Assembly (NCBI RefSeq): GCF_024138675.1
Contig: NZ_CP090959.1
Location: 2,263,501 to 2,327,500 of the forward strand
Direction: 5' to 3'
Length of the DNA: 64,000 nt
DNA from: Simiduia sp. 21SJ11W-1
Lineage (GTDB): Bacteria; Pseudomonadota; Gammaproteobacteria; Pseudomonadales; Cellvibrionaceae
Shown: one piece after another, positions 46,000-55,183 of the stretch
How the letters are laid out: each line of letters opens with the position of its first letter
Numbering within the stretch: the first letter of the stretch is position 1
Notes under the pieces: generated by a model
The model's database searches: none
Told to the model about the DNA's origin: nothing
Seen by the model: the letters and a program-made list of their open reading frames with translations, nothing else
Made by a program: the position numbers and the translations under genes

Positions 46000-48384
46000 T
46001 TAGGCCGTGGCCAGTGCCGAGAGCGCCTTTAACCGCGCCATGGCTTTGCCGTGCACGGAACCCTGCGGGTAGCTGCCATCGCCATCGGGTTCACCCGCTT
46101 CAACACCCAAGAGCAGCGCCAATGCCTGATCGACGCTTTCAACGGCATAGATAGCAAATTGCCCCGCGTCAACGGCTTGTAGCACGTCGTCATCAAGCAT
46201 GAGGTTCACCTGATTGGTGCGGGGAATGATGACTCCTTGGGTACCGGTCAGGCCGCGCTCTTTACACAGGCGAAAAAAGCCCTCGATTTTTTCATTTGCC
46301 CCGCCAATAGATTGCACCTCGCCATGCTGATTAATGGAGCCCGTAACCGCCAGCGACTGATCAATGGCAAGGCCAGTCACCGCCGAGATTAACGCACACA
46401 GCTCGGCCAACGAGGCGCTGTCGCCATCCACCTGCCCGTAGGATTGTTCAATGGCGATATTGGCGGAAATAGACAACTGGAAATGCTGCCCGTAGGTGTG
46501 GCCCAAAAAGCCTGTGAGCAACATCACCCCCTTGGAATGTATGGCGCGCCCAAGCTCCGCCTCGCGCTCGATGTCGGTAACGCCCTGCTTGCCCGCATAC
46601 ACTGTGGCAGTAATGCGCGCCGGCGTACCGAAACTGTTATCGCCCACTGAAAACACGGTAAGGCCATTCACCTTGCCCACCGCCTCACCCTGGGTGCTAA
46701 TCAGCACCTGCCGTTCTTTGATTTCCTCCAGCATCACCTCGCTGATGCGCCCGGTGCGGTATTTTTTCTGGGCGCGGGCGCGGGCCACATGCACGGGGGT
46801 AATGTCACCTTCAGCGCCCGCTTCACGCCAAATGTAGTGAGCCTCATCCAGCAGTTCATTCCACTGTTGGATATTGGCCGAAAGTTTGCGCTGATGCTCG
46901 GCATTGCGCATGGCCAACTGTGCCAGCAGGGCCACCGCCTCATCGCTTATGGGCGGGTAATCCAGGCGCCGCCCGCGCTCGCGCACCAGTGCACTAAAGG
47001 CGTAAAGGTTATCTTCACTGGGTAAAAGGTGGCGATCAAAATCTGCCAACACGCGAAAGAGTTCTGCAAACTCTTCATCCAATTGCTGCAAGGCGTAATA
47101 CACCTCGGGCGAGCCCAGCAACACCACTTTCACATTTAATGGAATTTTTTCAGGCTGAATTTGGTAGGTACCCGTTGGCCCCAAATCACCGTAAGGTGGC
47201 TCGATTTGAATCAATTGCGTCTTCAATACCAGCTTAAATTGCTGCCAGACAGCCGCCTGGGCTAAAAGCTTTTCCGCATCAAGCAAAAGGAAGCCACCAT
47301 TAGCGCGATGAAACGCACCGGCACGCACCATACGGTAGTTGGTTTGCAGCACCCCTTGGGCCATGTTGTAGTCAACCACACCAAACAAATTCTGGAAGGT
47401 AGGGTTTTGCTCGTACACAACCGGCGCGCCTTGGGTTGGATCACGCGCCTCTAATAAATTGGGCAGAAATTTACGCTCTAACTGGTGGCGAAACTTTCTA
47501 TCATCGGGATTTTCTTCATCTTCGTTGGCGAGAATATCCAATAAGGTATCGGCAATATGGGATTTCACTTCGCGCAGGTACTTTTGCACTCCCAGGTGGC
47601 TTGCATATTCACGCCCTAAATCTTTTAACAAAGGGCGCACCACCTGATCGATGGTGTCGTACTTGAGTTTGCGCAATTGTGCCACCGCTTCGCGCTTCCA
47701 CACTGGCAGCTCTAACAAGCGCTCGGATAACCGCTCCTCTAGCGTCGCCAATAACTGATAAAAATGATTGCGCTCAGCTTCGCTTAAGGCCGCAAATTGG
47801 GCATCCTCCACCACTTGGCCGTCGATGAGCGGCGCAAAGGTAACAGAGCCATCCTCTTCATATAAACCCACGCTGTTTGCCAGGGCTTCTTGCTCTACAC
47901 TGGCAATGGCCTCTTCATAGCGCTGGTTAAACTGGCGATCTATCTGCTTTTTTTTGCGCTGGTAGTTGGGGTTTTCAAACACCTCGGGAAACAGCACCAA
48001 AAGCTCGTCTATAAAACGCTCAATGCGCGCTAAAAACGCCTTGCCATCTCCGGGGTTTAACCACAGCGCAATGGGCGCGTGGGGGTTGTCGAAATTGTTG
48101 ATGTAACACCACTCACTGCCAGCGGGAAGCGTTGCGGCATGGGCAGAAAGCGCTTGGCTAATCAACGTGCGCCGGCCAGTGCCTGTATCCCCTACAGCGA
48201 AAATATTAAAGCCAGGTATGGCCATGGAAAGCCCGAACTCCAGTGCCGTGCGCGCGCGCTCGTGGCCAATTACCCGCAGGTCTACAGGTGCATCCGCCTC
48301 TGGACGGGCACTACACAACTCAGGCCTTACGGCCACGTGCAATTGGGCTGGCGTGAGTGCGCATTGTTGCTTCGCTGACGGCAT
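46000..48384 (-). CDS. Lon-related ATP-dependent protease (LonC/COG1067-type)
   Basis: A 794-residue protein with an N-terminal AAA-like part and a C-terminal Lon protease domain. The catalytic dyad is Ser656 (GDSASLAEL) and Lys699 (ANEKIEGFF), spaced exactly 43 residues as in E. coli Lon. The Walker A-like loop reads GDTGTGRRTLI, with arginine in the usual lysine position, which is normal for this branch. A long coiled-coil insertion spans roughly 130-260. Members are assigned as cytosolic proteases of unknown substrate. The gene stands alone between two tRNA repeat loci. Confidence 0.92.
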   Translation of the reverse strand: MPSAKQQCALTPAQLHVAVRPELCSARPEADAPVDLRVIGHERARTALEFGLSMAIPGFNIFAVGDTGTGRRTLISQALSAHAATLPAGSEWCYINNFDNPHAPIALWLNPGDGKAFLARIERFIDELLVLFPEVFENPNYQRKKKQIDRQFNQRYEEAIASVEQEALANSVGLYEEDGSVTFAPLIDGQVVEDAQFAALSEAERNHFYQLLATLEERLSERLLELPVWKREAVAQLRKLKYDTIDQVVRPLLKDLGREYASHLGVQKYLREVKSHIADTLLDILANEDEENPDDRKFRHQLERKFLPNLLEARDPTQGAPVVYEQNPTFQNLFGVVDYNMAQGVLQTNYRMVRAGAFHRANGGFLLLDAEKLLAQAAVWQQFKLVLKTQLIQIEPPYGDLGPTGTYQIQPEKIPLNVKVVLLGSPEVYYALQQLDEEFAELFRVLADFDRHLLPSEDNLYAFSALVRERGRRLDYPPISDEAVALLAQLAMRNAEHQRKLSANIQQWNELLDEAHYIWREAGAEGDITPVHVARARAQKKYRTGRISEVMLEEIKERQVLISTQGEAVGKVNGLTVFSVGDNSFGTPARITATVYAGKQGVTDIEREAELGRAIHSKGVMLLTGFLGHTYGQHFQLSISANIAIEQSYGQVDGDSASLAELCALISAVTGLAIDQSLAVTGSINQHGEVQSIGGANEKIEGFFRLCKERGLTGTQGVIIPRTNQVNLMLDDDVLQAVDAGQFAIYAVESVDQALALLLGVEAGEPDGDGSYPQGSVHGKAMARLKALSALATA

Positions 48385-48615
48385 GGGATTTCCTTATTGT
48401 TGAAAGCGTCACCCCTTGAGCATACACCCAAGCACAGGGCCGACTAAAGGCATCGTGAAGGCAAAAGCGCAACTGAATAATGTTTGTGCGATACGCTCAA
48501 AAAGCCGCCAGAAAGTACGGGCTTAAGCGGCCAAATGAAGGGCAAAAGGATAGCGAAGCGCCAAGAGCATTAGATGCACGCAAGCGCGATTCTCAGGCAC
48601 TCTAAACTCAATGGA

Positions 48616-49312
48616 TATGGCGGTGAGGGGCAGTCCGGGGTTCCGGCGAGCACCGCTCGACGCCGGACTTGCGGCTTGAGCTTTGCTCAAGACCGGCCCT
48701 CACGAAGCGCAGCTTTATTGGTGAGAGAGGGATTGATTCGCGCTTCGCGCTCACCCCTTCGGGGCGCAGGCATTGCCTGCGTCTTAGCCCGCGAACGCGG
48801 GCTGATCGAACCGGGCTTACTTTTGTATGGCGGTGAGGGGCAAGTCCGGGGTTGCGGCGAGCACTGCTCGACGCTGGACTTGCGGCTTGAGCTTCGCTCA
48901 AGACCGGCCCTCACGAACCGGGCTTACTTTTGTATGGCGGTGAGGGGCAAGTCCGGGGTTGCGGCGAGCACCGCTCGACGCCGGACTTGCGGCTTGAGCT
49001 TCGCTCAAGACCGGCCCTCACGAACCGGGCTCACTTTTGTATGGCGGTGAGGGAGGGATTGATTCGCGCTTCGCGCTCACCCCTTCGGGGCGCAGGCTTT
49101 ACCTGCGTCTTAGCCCGCGAACGCGGGCTGATCGAACCGGGGGTTCTCATCCAAATCTCCCTCTCCACATACAAAAAAGCCCGGCATGAGCCGGGCTGTT
49201 TTGTATGGCGGTGAGGGGCAAGTCCGGGGTTACGGCGAGCACTGCTCGACGCCGGACTTGCGGCTTGAGCTTCGCTCAAGACCGGCCCTCACGAACCGGG
49301 CTTACTTTTGTA
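48616..49312. repeat. hairpin-rich tandem array carrying tRNA-Ser 3'-end copies
   Basis: TATGGCGGTGAGGG, the 3' end of the adjacent tRNA-Ser with its CCA and following bases, recurs at 48616, 48826, 48933, 49040 and 49204 before the real gene at 49311; spacings are 210, 107, 107, 164 and 107 bp. Two fillers occur. Type A (107 bp) is an extended palindrome: GTGAGGG/CCCTCAC outside, GCAAGTCCGG/CCGGACTTGC inside, plus CTTGAGC/GCTCAAG. Type B follows 19 nt of tRNA 3' end with GCGCTTCGCGC, CCCCTTCGGGG and GCCCGCGAACGCGGGC hairpins. The tRNA terminator (49173-49197) is embedded between units. Confidence 0.9.
49173..49197 (-). terminator. intrinsic terminator downstream of tRNA-Ser
   Basis: AGCCCGGC/GCCGGGCT with an ATGA loop is followed on the - strand by six T residues. 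It is separated from tRNA-Ser by one 107-bp repeat unit, so the primary transcript would carry one type A element. Truncated halves of it (CCGGGCTTACTTTTGTA) occur in the other repeat units. Confidence 0.88.
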
Positions 49313-49400
49313 TGGCGGTGAGGGAGGGATTCGAACCCTCGATACCTTTCGATATACACACTTTCCAGGCGTGCTCCTTCGACCACTCGGACACCTCACC
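49313..49400 (-). tRNA. tRNA-Ser (GGA anticodon)
   Basis: An 88-nt class II tRNA with encoded GCCA end. Acceptor GGTGAGG/CCTCACC, anticodon loop CTGGAAA giving GGA, a long variable arm (GTATATCGAAAGGTATC region) and T arm GAGGGTTCGAATCCCTC are all present. It reads UCC/UCU serine codons. Its 5' and 3' ends are both partly duplicated in the flanking arrays. Confidence 0.97.
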
Positions 49401-49876
49401 AAAAACCTAGGCAGAATATTTAGATGGTTTAGCGAGCGTCAGGTCTGCACCCTGCTTGCTCGTGGTCGAAGCGAGTTCGACATTGATTCGGCGCGTCCTG
49501 CGCCTCACCCCTTCGGGGCAGCGGTCTTTGGCCCGCTGTCCCAATCTGATCCTGTCAGATTGGTCGGACACCTCACCAAAAACCTGGGCAGAGTATTTAG
49601 ATGGTTTAGCGAGCGTCAGGTCTGCACCCTGCTTGCTCGTGGTCGAAGCGAGTTCGACATTGATTCGGCGCGTCCTGCGCCTCACCCCTTCGGGGCAGCG
49701 GTCTTTGGCCCGCTGTCCCAATCTGATCCTGTCAGATTGGTCGGACACCTCACCAAAAACCTAGGCAGAGTATTTAGATGGTTTAGCGAGCGTCAGGTCT
49801 GCACCCTGCTTGCTCGTGGTCGAAGCGAGTTCGACATTGATTCGGCCTTGCCTTCGCCTCATCCCTTCGGGGCACA
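49401..49876. repeat. 177-bp tandem repeat upstream of tRNA-Ser with its 5' end and promoter
   Basis: The anchor ACACCTCACC occurs at 49391 (real tRNA), 49568 and 49745: a 177-bp period with two full units and most of a third. Each copy contains the first 14 nt of tRNA-Ser (- strand GGTGAGGTGTCCGA) and the 5' flank with the candidate promoter, then GTCGAAGCGAGTTCGAC, CCCCTTCGGGG and a 9-bp hairpin CCAATCTGA/TCAGATTGG. The third unit diverges after 49840. Apparent reading frames here are products of the repeat. Confidence 0.9.
49413..49442 (-). promoter_or_regulatory. candidate promoter of tRNA-Ser
   Basis: On the - strand CTGACG (49437-49442), an 18-bp spacer and TATTCT (49413-49418) lie 13 bp before the tRNA 5' end. 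It is weaker than the other tRNA promoters here. The same stretch is duplicated in the two upstream repeat copies, where the -10 becomes TACTCT. Confidence 0.5.
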
Positions 49877-49939
49877 CCCCAAATTTCGAGGGCGCAACTC
49901 TACACAAAGCACCCCGTAAACACAAGGCCAATCAAGCAG

Positions 49940-50497
49940 TTAAGGCCAAACTTTAAAATAATCCTGCGCATCCAGCTCCGGGCAGGCTTTTGCCTCTCCT
50001 GCTACTTGGCCTAAGTACAAAAAGCCCACAATTGCCTCGCTCTCACTAAGGCCCAGCCCTTTACACACATAGGGGTTTTCCGCCAGGGCACCGGTGCGCC
50101 AGTAGGCGCCCAAACCCATAGCAAAAGCGGCATTGAGCATGTTTTGCACGGCGCAGCCGGCGGCAATGCGCTGCTCATCCATTGGCACCTTGGGGTGCTC
50201 GGTAAGGCGCGCAATAGCCACAATCACCATGGGCGCGCGCATTGGCAGCCCCTGTAGCCGCTTTGCCTGGGGCTCGGAAACAGCCTCAACCTGCTGGCTG
50301 GCCGCCACATAGAGTGCCCCCAAGCGATTAAGCCCATCACCTGTGACTTCCAGAAAGCGCCACGGCCTCAAATTGCCATGATCCGCCGCGCGCAGTGCCG
50401 CCTGCCGAATCAGGGTGAGTTGCGCCTCAGTGGGTGCAGGCTCTGTAAGCCGGGCCTCAGACACCCGGGTAGTTAGCGCAGTAATCGCATCCATCAT
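49940..50497 (-). CDS. nitroreductase-family FMN protein
   Basis: A 185-residue protein of the short nitroreductase family (NfnB/YdjA-like): RAADHGNLRPWRFLEV carries the FMN-phosphate arginine region, GCAVQNMLNAAFAMGLGAYWRTG the central helix, and LGLSESEAIVGFLYLGQVAG the final strand. YdjA-type members reduce nitro compounds or related electron acceptors with NAD(P)H. Translation may begin at 50497 or the next codon, both ATG. It is divergent from the coiled-coil gene. Confidence 0.88.
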   Translation of the reverse strand: MMDAITALTTRVSEARLTEPAPTEAQLTLIRQAALRAADHGNLRPWRFLEVTGDGLNRLGALYVAASQQVEAVSEPQAKRLQGLPMRAPMVIVAIARLTEHPKVPMDEQRIAAGCAVQNMLNAAFAMGLGAYWRTGALAENPYVCKGLGLSESEAIVGFLYLGQVAGEAKACPELDAQDYFKVWP

Positions 50498-50578
50498 GGC
50501 CTTTTAACCTCCAATTAATACATTTCAACGCACTTAGATATAACTTAAATGCCCTTTACATTCGCCTAGCCACAAGAG

Positions 50579-50603
50579 TTGAACCATACTAACAATGGTT
50601 CAA
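50579..50603. promoter_or_regulatory. 9-bp inverted repeat, operator-like
   Basis: TTGAACCAT and ATGGTTCAA are perfect inverted repeats with a 7-bp spacer, 31 bp upstream of the coiled-coil gene start and in the divergent interval with the nitroreductase gene. Size and symmetry suit a dimeric repressor. No matching regulator gene is adjacent. Confidence 0.5.
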
Positions 50604-50634
50604 ACCCGCCGCGGGCGGTAAAGCAAGGAGCTTC

Positions 50635-51804
50635 ATGGAACTCGCTTCATGGGCTGTGTACACCGCAGCCGAAGTTATCTTCATTTTGGTGGTGGCTTGT
50701 GTGTTGCTGTTGCTACACACCAAAAACCTAAAAGGTGCCCTTTCAGCGCTTCAGAGGCGTTTGAGCTCGGCACTGGCCGACCTGAGAGCCTTGAAAGAGT
50801 CCCAGCAAGAAACCCAAGCCGCCCTTGAGGCACAAACACCCGGATTTGAAGAACAAATCTCTGCCAAACTCACTGAGACGCAGGATTATTACACAAGCCT
50901 TGAGGGCAGCACCAAGATTGAAGAAGACTTGCTCGCAGACACCCCGCAAGACCGGCGCACAGCAGCGCTCAGGCACCTCTTTTTAAAATCTGAACAGTGT
51001 TACGGCCAAACCTCGCCGCCCAACTGGGAAGGCATACAAAAACAGTTGCGTACCCTCTCTGCCGTACCCGAGCTCCCAACGCCGCCTAGCGAGCCTGGGG
51101 CACTGTCTTACAATGAACAGCGCGACGAAATTGAGCGCTTCAAGCGCCTGTTCACCACTATGGAAACCCAATGGCAACAAGCCAAAAACCGGGCTGAAGA
51201 ATACTACCAGCAACTGGTGGGCATGATTGGCGACTCCAGCGACCCTAAATTTCAGGCACTGAAAGACCTCGCCCAGTCCCAACTGAAAGACTTCGACGAG
51301 GCAGCCCCACCGGCACTGCCGCCAAGCGAAGACATCAACGCCATTAAATCCCAAATGGCGCAGCAACAGGCCGAAATTACACGCCTGCAAGAGCAAATTG
51401 CCAAGGCCAAGTCTGATGCAGAGCGCGCCAAGCTCGTGACAGAACTTGAAGCACAGCTTACCCAGCAAATGCGGTTTTTAAAGGAGTCTGAAACCTGCAT
51501 TAGCCAATTAGAACAAGAGCTAAAAGACGTGAACGCCAAGCTCACCAAGCAAGACCGCAAGCTCAAAGCCATGGCCGTAGCACCAGACGACCCGCAGATC
51601 GCCGAAGACAAGCTCAAGCTCCTACGCAAAATACAGCAACTCGAAAGCGAGAACGAGCAACTGGTACACCTGGCTGAGCATGCCGATGCCGAGCTCAAAA
51701 GCCAACTTAAGGTGAAAGATGATGAAATAAGCGCCATTAGCAAAAAGCTCAAAGATATAGCACAACGCTACAAAGCACTCTCCAACGGCCAACCCGCGCC
51801 GTAA
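50635..51804 (+). CDS. membrane-anchored coiled-coil protein, unknown function
   Basis: A 389-residue protein with one N-terminal membrane segment (about 9-29) followed by largely helical, charged sequence. Coiled coil is strong from about 235 to 385 (heptads through QMAQQQAEITRLQEQIAKAK and later KLLRKIQQLESENEQLVHLA). A middle region (about 105-175) contains SEQCYGQTSPPNWEGIQKQL and may be a small folded domain. AAGGAG stands upstream of the ATG. I do not recognise a named family. It precedes the adenylate cyclase gene by 167 bp in the same direction. Confidence 0.85.
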   Translation: MELASWAVYTAAEVIFILVVACVLLLLHTKNLKGALSALQRRLSSALADLRALKESQQETQAALEAQTPGFEEQISAKLTETQDYYTSLEGSTKIEEDLLADTPQDRRTAALRHLFLKSEQCYGQTSPPNWEGIQKQLRTLSAVPELPTPPSEPGALSYNEQRDEIERFKRLFTTMETQWQQAKNRAEEYYQQLVGMIGDSSDPKFQALKDLAQSQLKDFDEAAPPALPPSEDINAIKSQMAQQQAEITRLQEQIAKAKSDAERAKLVTELEAQLTQQMRFLKESETCISQLEQELKDVNAKLTKQDRKLKAMAVAPDDPQIAEDKLKLLRKIQQLESENEQLVHLAEHADAELKSQLKVKDDEISAISKKLKDIAQRYKALSNGQPAP

Positions 51805-51971
51805 TTCCCCATTGCAATTAAAAAAGCAACGATTTATCGCCCCTTACAATAGACAAAGCGGCCTGAAACCCATTTAATAGTGGCTTTCAAAGGCTAGGGA
51901 CCGGCGACAATTACAGGGAATGCCAACAAGGCACCGAAGACACACTCACGGGAATAACAATAAACCTGTCC

Positions 51972-53333
51972 ATGACCAGCTCAGACTCCACACCACTCTT
52001 TCAGTATTACTTTCGCGCACTGATTTGCTTTGCCGCCGCAGGCACACTGGCAGCCGACATTGAATGGAACAACATCAATGTAGTGCAGCCAATCTTTATT
52101 GTTGTACTGCTGAGCTACACCTACATTGCCTTTTACCTCACCAAACGCATTGGCGGCGACCAACTACTCACCCTAAGTAAAATACTGGCCTGGACAGACG
52201 CAGGCCTGATAGGCGCATCACTAAGCCTCATTGACTTCAGTATTTTGCCGTGCATCATGTTTTTAACCATGATCCAGTTCAATGCGCTGCTTAATGGCGG
52301 GCTGCGCAAGTGGGGGGAAGACAACGCAGCGTTTTTAGTGGGCATTCTTGCAAGCTTTATTATTTATGAACCCCGGTGGGTACTTTCTGGCCGCCTTGAA
52401 ATCAGCGCGGCAAGCCTGATTGGCGTTATTACCTACTTTTGCGCTTATGCACTCTTTACCCACGCGCGCATGAACAAACTAAGTCTTGAAACCAAGCGCC
52501 TGGAACAAGAGCAGCAACTGCACAAAATGCGCACCTATAAGCTTTCCCGCTACCTGCCGCCACCGGTGTGGAAGGCCATCAACGAAGGGCGCGACAAATC
52601 CCTGCAAACCGAGCGCAAACGCTTAACCGTATTTTTCTCGGATATTAAAGATTTCAGCGAGCTGGCTGAAGAGATGGAAGCAGAGGCACTCACCGAGCTG
52701 CTGAACACCTACCTCACCGAAATGACAAAAATCGTGCACCAGTACGGCGGCACCATCGATAAATTTATGGGTGACGGCATCATGGTGCTGTTTGGCGACA
52801 GCAATTCCAAAGGGGTAAAGCACGACGCCCTGCGCTGCCTGTCCATGAGCCTGGCCATGCGCAAACGCATGAAAGCCCTGCAGCAACACTGGCATCACCA
52901 AGGCATTAAACGGCCACTGCAAATCCGCATGGGTATCAACACGGGCTACTGCACTGTAGGCACCTTTGGTACCTCTAACCACCTTGACTATACGGCCCTT
53001 GGCGCTCACGTAAACCTTGCCAGCCGCTTGGAATCTGCCGCAGAACCGGGTGAAATTTTGGTATCCCATGAAACCTGGGGGCTGGTGAAAGACACCATTA
53101 TGTGCCGCGACAAAGGCAACGTCACGGTGAAAGGCTTCAGCCACCCCATCAAGGTGTATCAGGTAGTCGATTTACGTAAAAATCTGGGCGCCAATCAAAC
53201 CTATTTCGAGAAAAACTTCGACGGCTTCACCATGTACCTGGATATCGAAAAAATCCGCAATTACGACAAAGAACAGGTACTGCAAACACTGGCTGAAATA
53301 TCCGAAAAGCTGCGCGATAAAATCATTCCTTAA
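51972..53333 (+). CDS. membrane class III adenylate cyclase (CyaB-like)
   Basis: A 453-residue protein with an N-terminal membrane domain of about five or six helices (12-165, MASE2-like), a short coiled linker and a cyclase homology domain (about 215-400). Metal-binding Asp224 (FFSDIKDFS) and Asp268 (MGDGIMVLFGD), the adenine-selecting pair Lys264 and Asp339 (TIDKFMGD, NHLDYTALG) and transition-state Asn348/Arg352 (VNLASRLE) are all present, so it should make cAMP from ATP. Length and layout resemble Pseudomonas CyaB, which feeds Vfr. The signal sensed by the membrane domain is unknown. Confidence 0.9.
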   Translation: MTSSDSTPLFQYYFRALICFAAAGTLAADIEWNNINVVQPIFIVVLLSYTYIAFYLTKRIGGDQLLTLSKILAWTDAGLIGASLSLIDFSILPCIMFLTMIQFNALLNGGLRKWGEDNAAFLVGILASFIIYEPRWVLSGRLEISAASLIGVITYFCAYALFTHARMNKLSLETKRLEQEQQLHKMRTYKLSRYLPPPVWKAINEGRDKSLQTERKRLTVFFSDIKDFSELAEEMEAEALTELLNTYLTEMTKIVHQYGGTIDKFMGDGIMVLFGDSNSKGVKHDALRCLSMSLAMRKRMKALQQHWHHQGIKRPLQIRMGINTGYCTVGTFGTSNHLDYTALGAHVNLASRLESAAEPGEILVSHETWGLVKDTIMCRDKGNVTVKGFSHPIKVYQVVDLRKNLGANQTYFEKNFDGFTMYLDIEKIRNYDKEQVLQTLAEISEKLRDKIIP

Positions 53334-53454
53334 CAAACACCTGGCCGGGCACTTATACCCGGCCAGATGCCCTTTAAAGGCCGCGCTAAAGCGCGAGCCT
53401 TCCAGGCCCGCATCAGCTAACGCATGATACCCCTAGGGCCATACAGGCACCCGG

Positions 53455-54294
53455 CTACTGGCGCACCAATCTCAGCGCCTCAGGCAGCGCCTCGCAGTTG
53501 GTTCGATATGGATTAATGTCCAACCCACCCCGACGGGTATAGCGCGCGTAAACCGTCAACTCCCGAGGCGCTAACCGCTTGGATATATCCAGAAAAATCC
53601 GCTCCACACAATGCTCGTGAAAATCGCGGTGATTGCGAAACGACACGATATATTGCAACAAGCCCGCGCGATCAATGGCGGGGCCTGCGTACTCCACCAC
53701 AATACTTGCCCAATCGGGCTGGCCGGTAACCGGGCAGTTGGATTTTAATAAATCCGAGTAAAGGGTTTCATGTACTTCCGCCCCACCCTCGGCCAATGCA
53801 AGCAGTTCAGGCGCGGGCGTATAGGCGCTACAGGAAACATCTTGATCATCCAGGCATACGCCTGTGAAATGGCCCACTCCCTGCTGCACGGCCTGGCGCA
53901 AGTCCATAAGCTGAACCAACACGGGGGCACCGGCTGCCGCCGATAAATCCTCCTCAAGCCTGCCCACAACCTCTTGCACACTGCCAAACGCAGTTTGATT
54001 AAAGGAGTTTAAGTACAGCTTGAAAGATTTAGATTCAACAATGTTCGGGCTGGTACAAGGGAACTCGAACTCGGCTACAGCTACCTGCGGCAAGCCCTTG
54101 CGGTTGAGCCAGGACACCTCGTAACCCGTCCAGCGATCCACGCCGGTAAAGGGCAGCGCACCATCCAGAGCCAGCGCCTCTCGGGCCAGGCTGCGAGGAA
54201 TTGGGTCAAGCAGCCCGGGCTCGTATTGATCCACATAGTCAGTGGTTTTGCCCAAATAGCTGGGGCCATGCTTCTCTACGGGGTTATCGCTCAC
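53455..54294 (-). CDS. queF: NADPH-dependent 7-cyano-7-deazaguanine reductase, long form
   Basis: A 279-residue bimodular QueF reduces preQ0 to preQ1 in queuosine synthesis. The catalytic cysteine is Cys187 (KSNCPVTGQPDW) and the NADPH-binding QueF motif is ESKSFKLYLNSFNQT (87-101). The two-domain architecture, with preQ0 pocket residues in the C-terminal half (FHEHCVERIF), is the gammaproteobacterial type. No other queuosine genes adjoin it. Confidence 0.96.
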   Translation of the reverse strand: MSDNPVEKHGPSYLGKTTDYVDQYEPGLLDPIPRSLAREALALDGALPFTGVDRWTGYEVSWLNRKGLPQVAVAEFEFPCTSPNIVESKSFKLYLNSFNQTAFGSVQEVVGRLEEDLSAAAGAPVLVQLMDLRQAVQQGVGHFTGVCLDDQDVSCSAYTPAPELLALAEGGAEVHETLYSDLLKSNCPVTGQPDWASIVVEYAGPAIDRAGLLQYIVSFRNHRDFHEHCVERIFLDISKRLAPRELTVYARYTRRGGLDINPYRTNCEALPEALRLVRQ

Positions 54295-54408
54295 GCGGCC
54301 ACCTCTCTGAAATCCTATTTTGCAGCAGTTACACTTTAATCAATATAGCCAAACCCAGCATCTACCCTGCCTGCGCCCAGCACAACGGGGGCAGGATCAG
54401 CGGCCAGA

Positions 54409-55182
54409 TTACGAGCGCAAACGTTTGCCGTTATTCAATAACCACAGGCTCGCGGCAAACAGCACCACAATAAATGCCATAACCCCAATGAAAGCGGTGA
54501 CTACATCTACATCACTCACCCCTAAAATGCCGTAGCGGAAAGTATTTACCACATACAAAATGGGGTTGAGCTGCGAGACGCCTTGCCAAAATTCAGGCAA
54601 TAAATCTATAGAGTAAAACACACCGCCCAAATAGGTCAGTGGGGTCAACACGAAAGTGGGAATAATGGAAATATCATCAAAGCTGTTGGCAAATACCGCA
54701 TTGATCAAACCCATTAAACTAAACAGCACGCTGGTTAGCACCACAATGGATACAGTAATTGCCACACTGTGAATCTGCAGGTCGGTAAAAAACTGCGACA
54801 GCAGCGTGACAATCAACCCAACGCCCAGGCCCCGGCACACACCGCCAACAATATAGCCTGCCAGAATTACATAGTTCGGTGTTGGCGACACCAACAGCTC
54901 TTCAATACTGTGTTGAAATTTCGCACTGTAAAAAGAAGACACCACATTGGAATAAGAGTTGGTAAGCACCGACATCATAATCAGGCCCGGCACCACAAAC
55001 TCCATGTAACTGAAGCCGCCCATCTCGCCGATTCGCTCGCCAATAAGCGCGCCAAAAATAACAAAATACAAGGCCATGGTAATAGCCGGCGGCAAAAGCG
55101 TTTGCACCCAGATACGCATAAACCGGCGAATTTCTTTGCGAACAATCGTGCTAAATGACACCCACTGTGCAGCTAATTGCAT
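54409..55182 (-). CDS. ABC-2 type exporter permease
   Basis: A 257-residue permease with six hydrophobic segments, starting with an amphipathic elbow (TIVRKEIRRFMRIW). EFVVPGLIMMSVLTNSYSNV and FEELLVSPTPNYV-like SIEELLVSPTPNYVILAGY match the YadH family. It begins one codon after the ATPase gene, so the two form one transporter. YadGH-type substrates are unknown. Confidence 0.9.
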   Translation of the reverse strand: MQLAAQWVSFSTIVRKEIRRFMRIWVQTLLPPAITMALYFVIFGALIGERIGEMGGFSYMEFVVPGLIMMSVLTNSYSNVVSSFYSAKFQHSIEELLVSPTPNYVILAGYIVGGVCRGLGVGLIVTLLSQFFTDLQIHSVAITVSIVVLTSVLFSLMGLINAVFANSFDDISIIPTFVLTPLTYLGGVFYSIDLLPEFWQGVSQLNPILYVVNTFRYGILGVSDVDVVTAFIGVMAFIVVLFAASLWLLNNGKRLRS

Positions 55183-55183
55183 A

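Noticed and set aside
48616-49876. CRISPR array
   Set aside because: Units are 107-210 bp, spacers are not unique, hairpin fillers recur, and there are no cas genes.
48574-49919. Several frames of 60-200 residues over the tRNA-Ser arrays
   Set aside because: Their internal peptide repeats follow the 107-bp and 177-bp DNA units, and GEGGIRTLDTFRYT is the antisense of the tRNA. No ribosome-binding sites.
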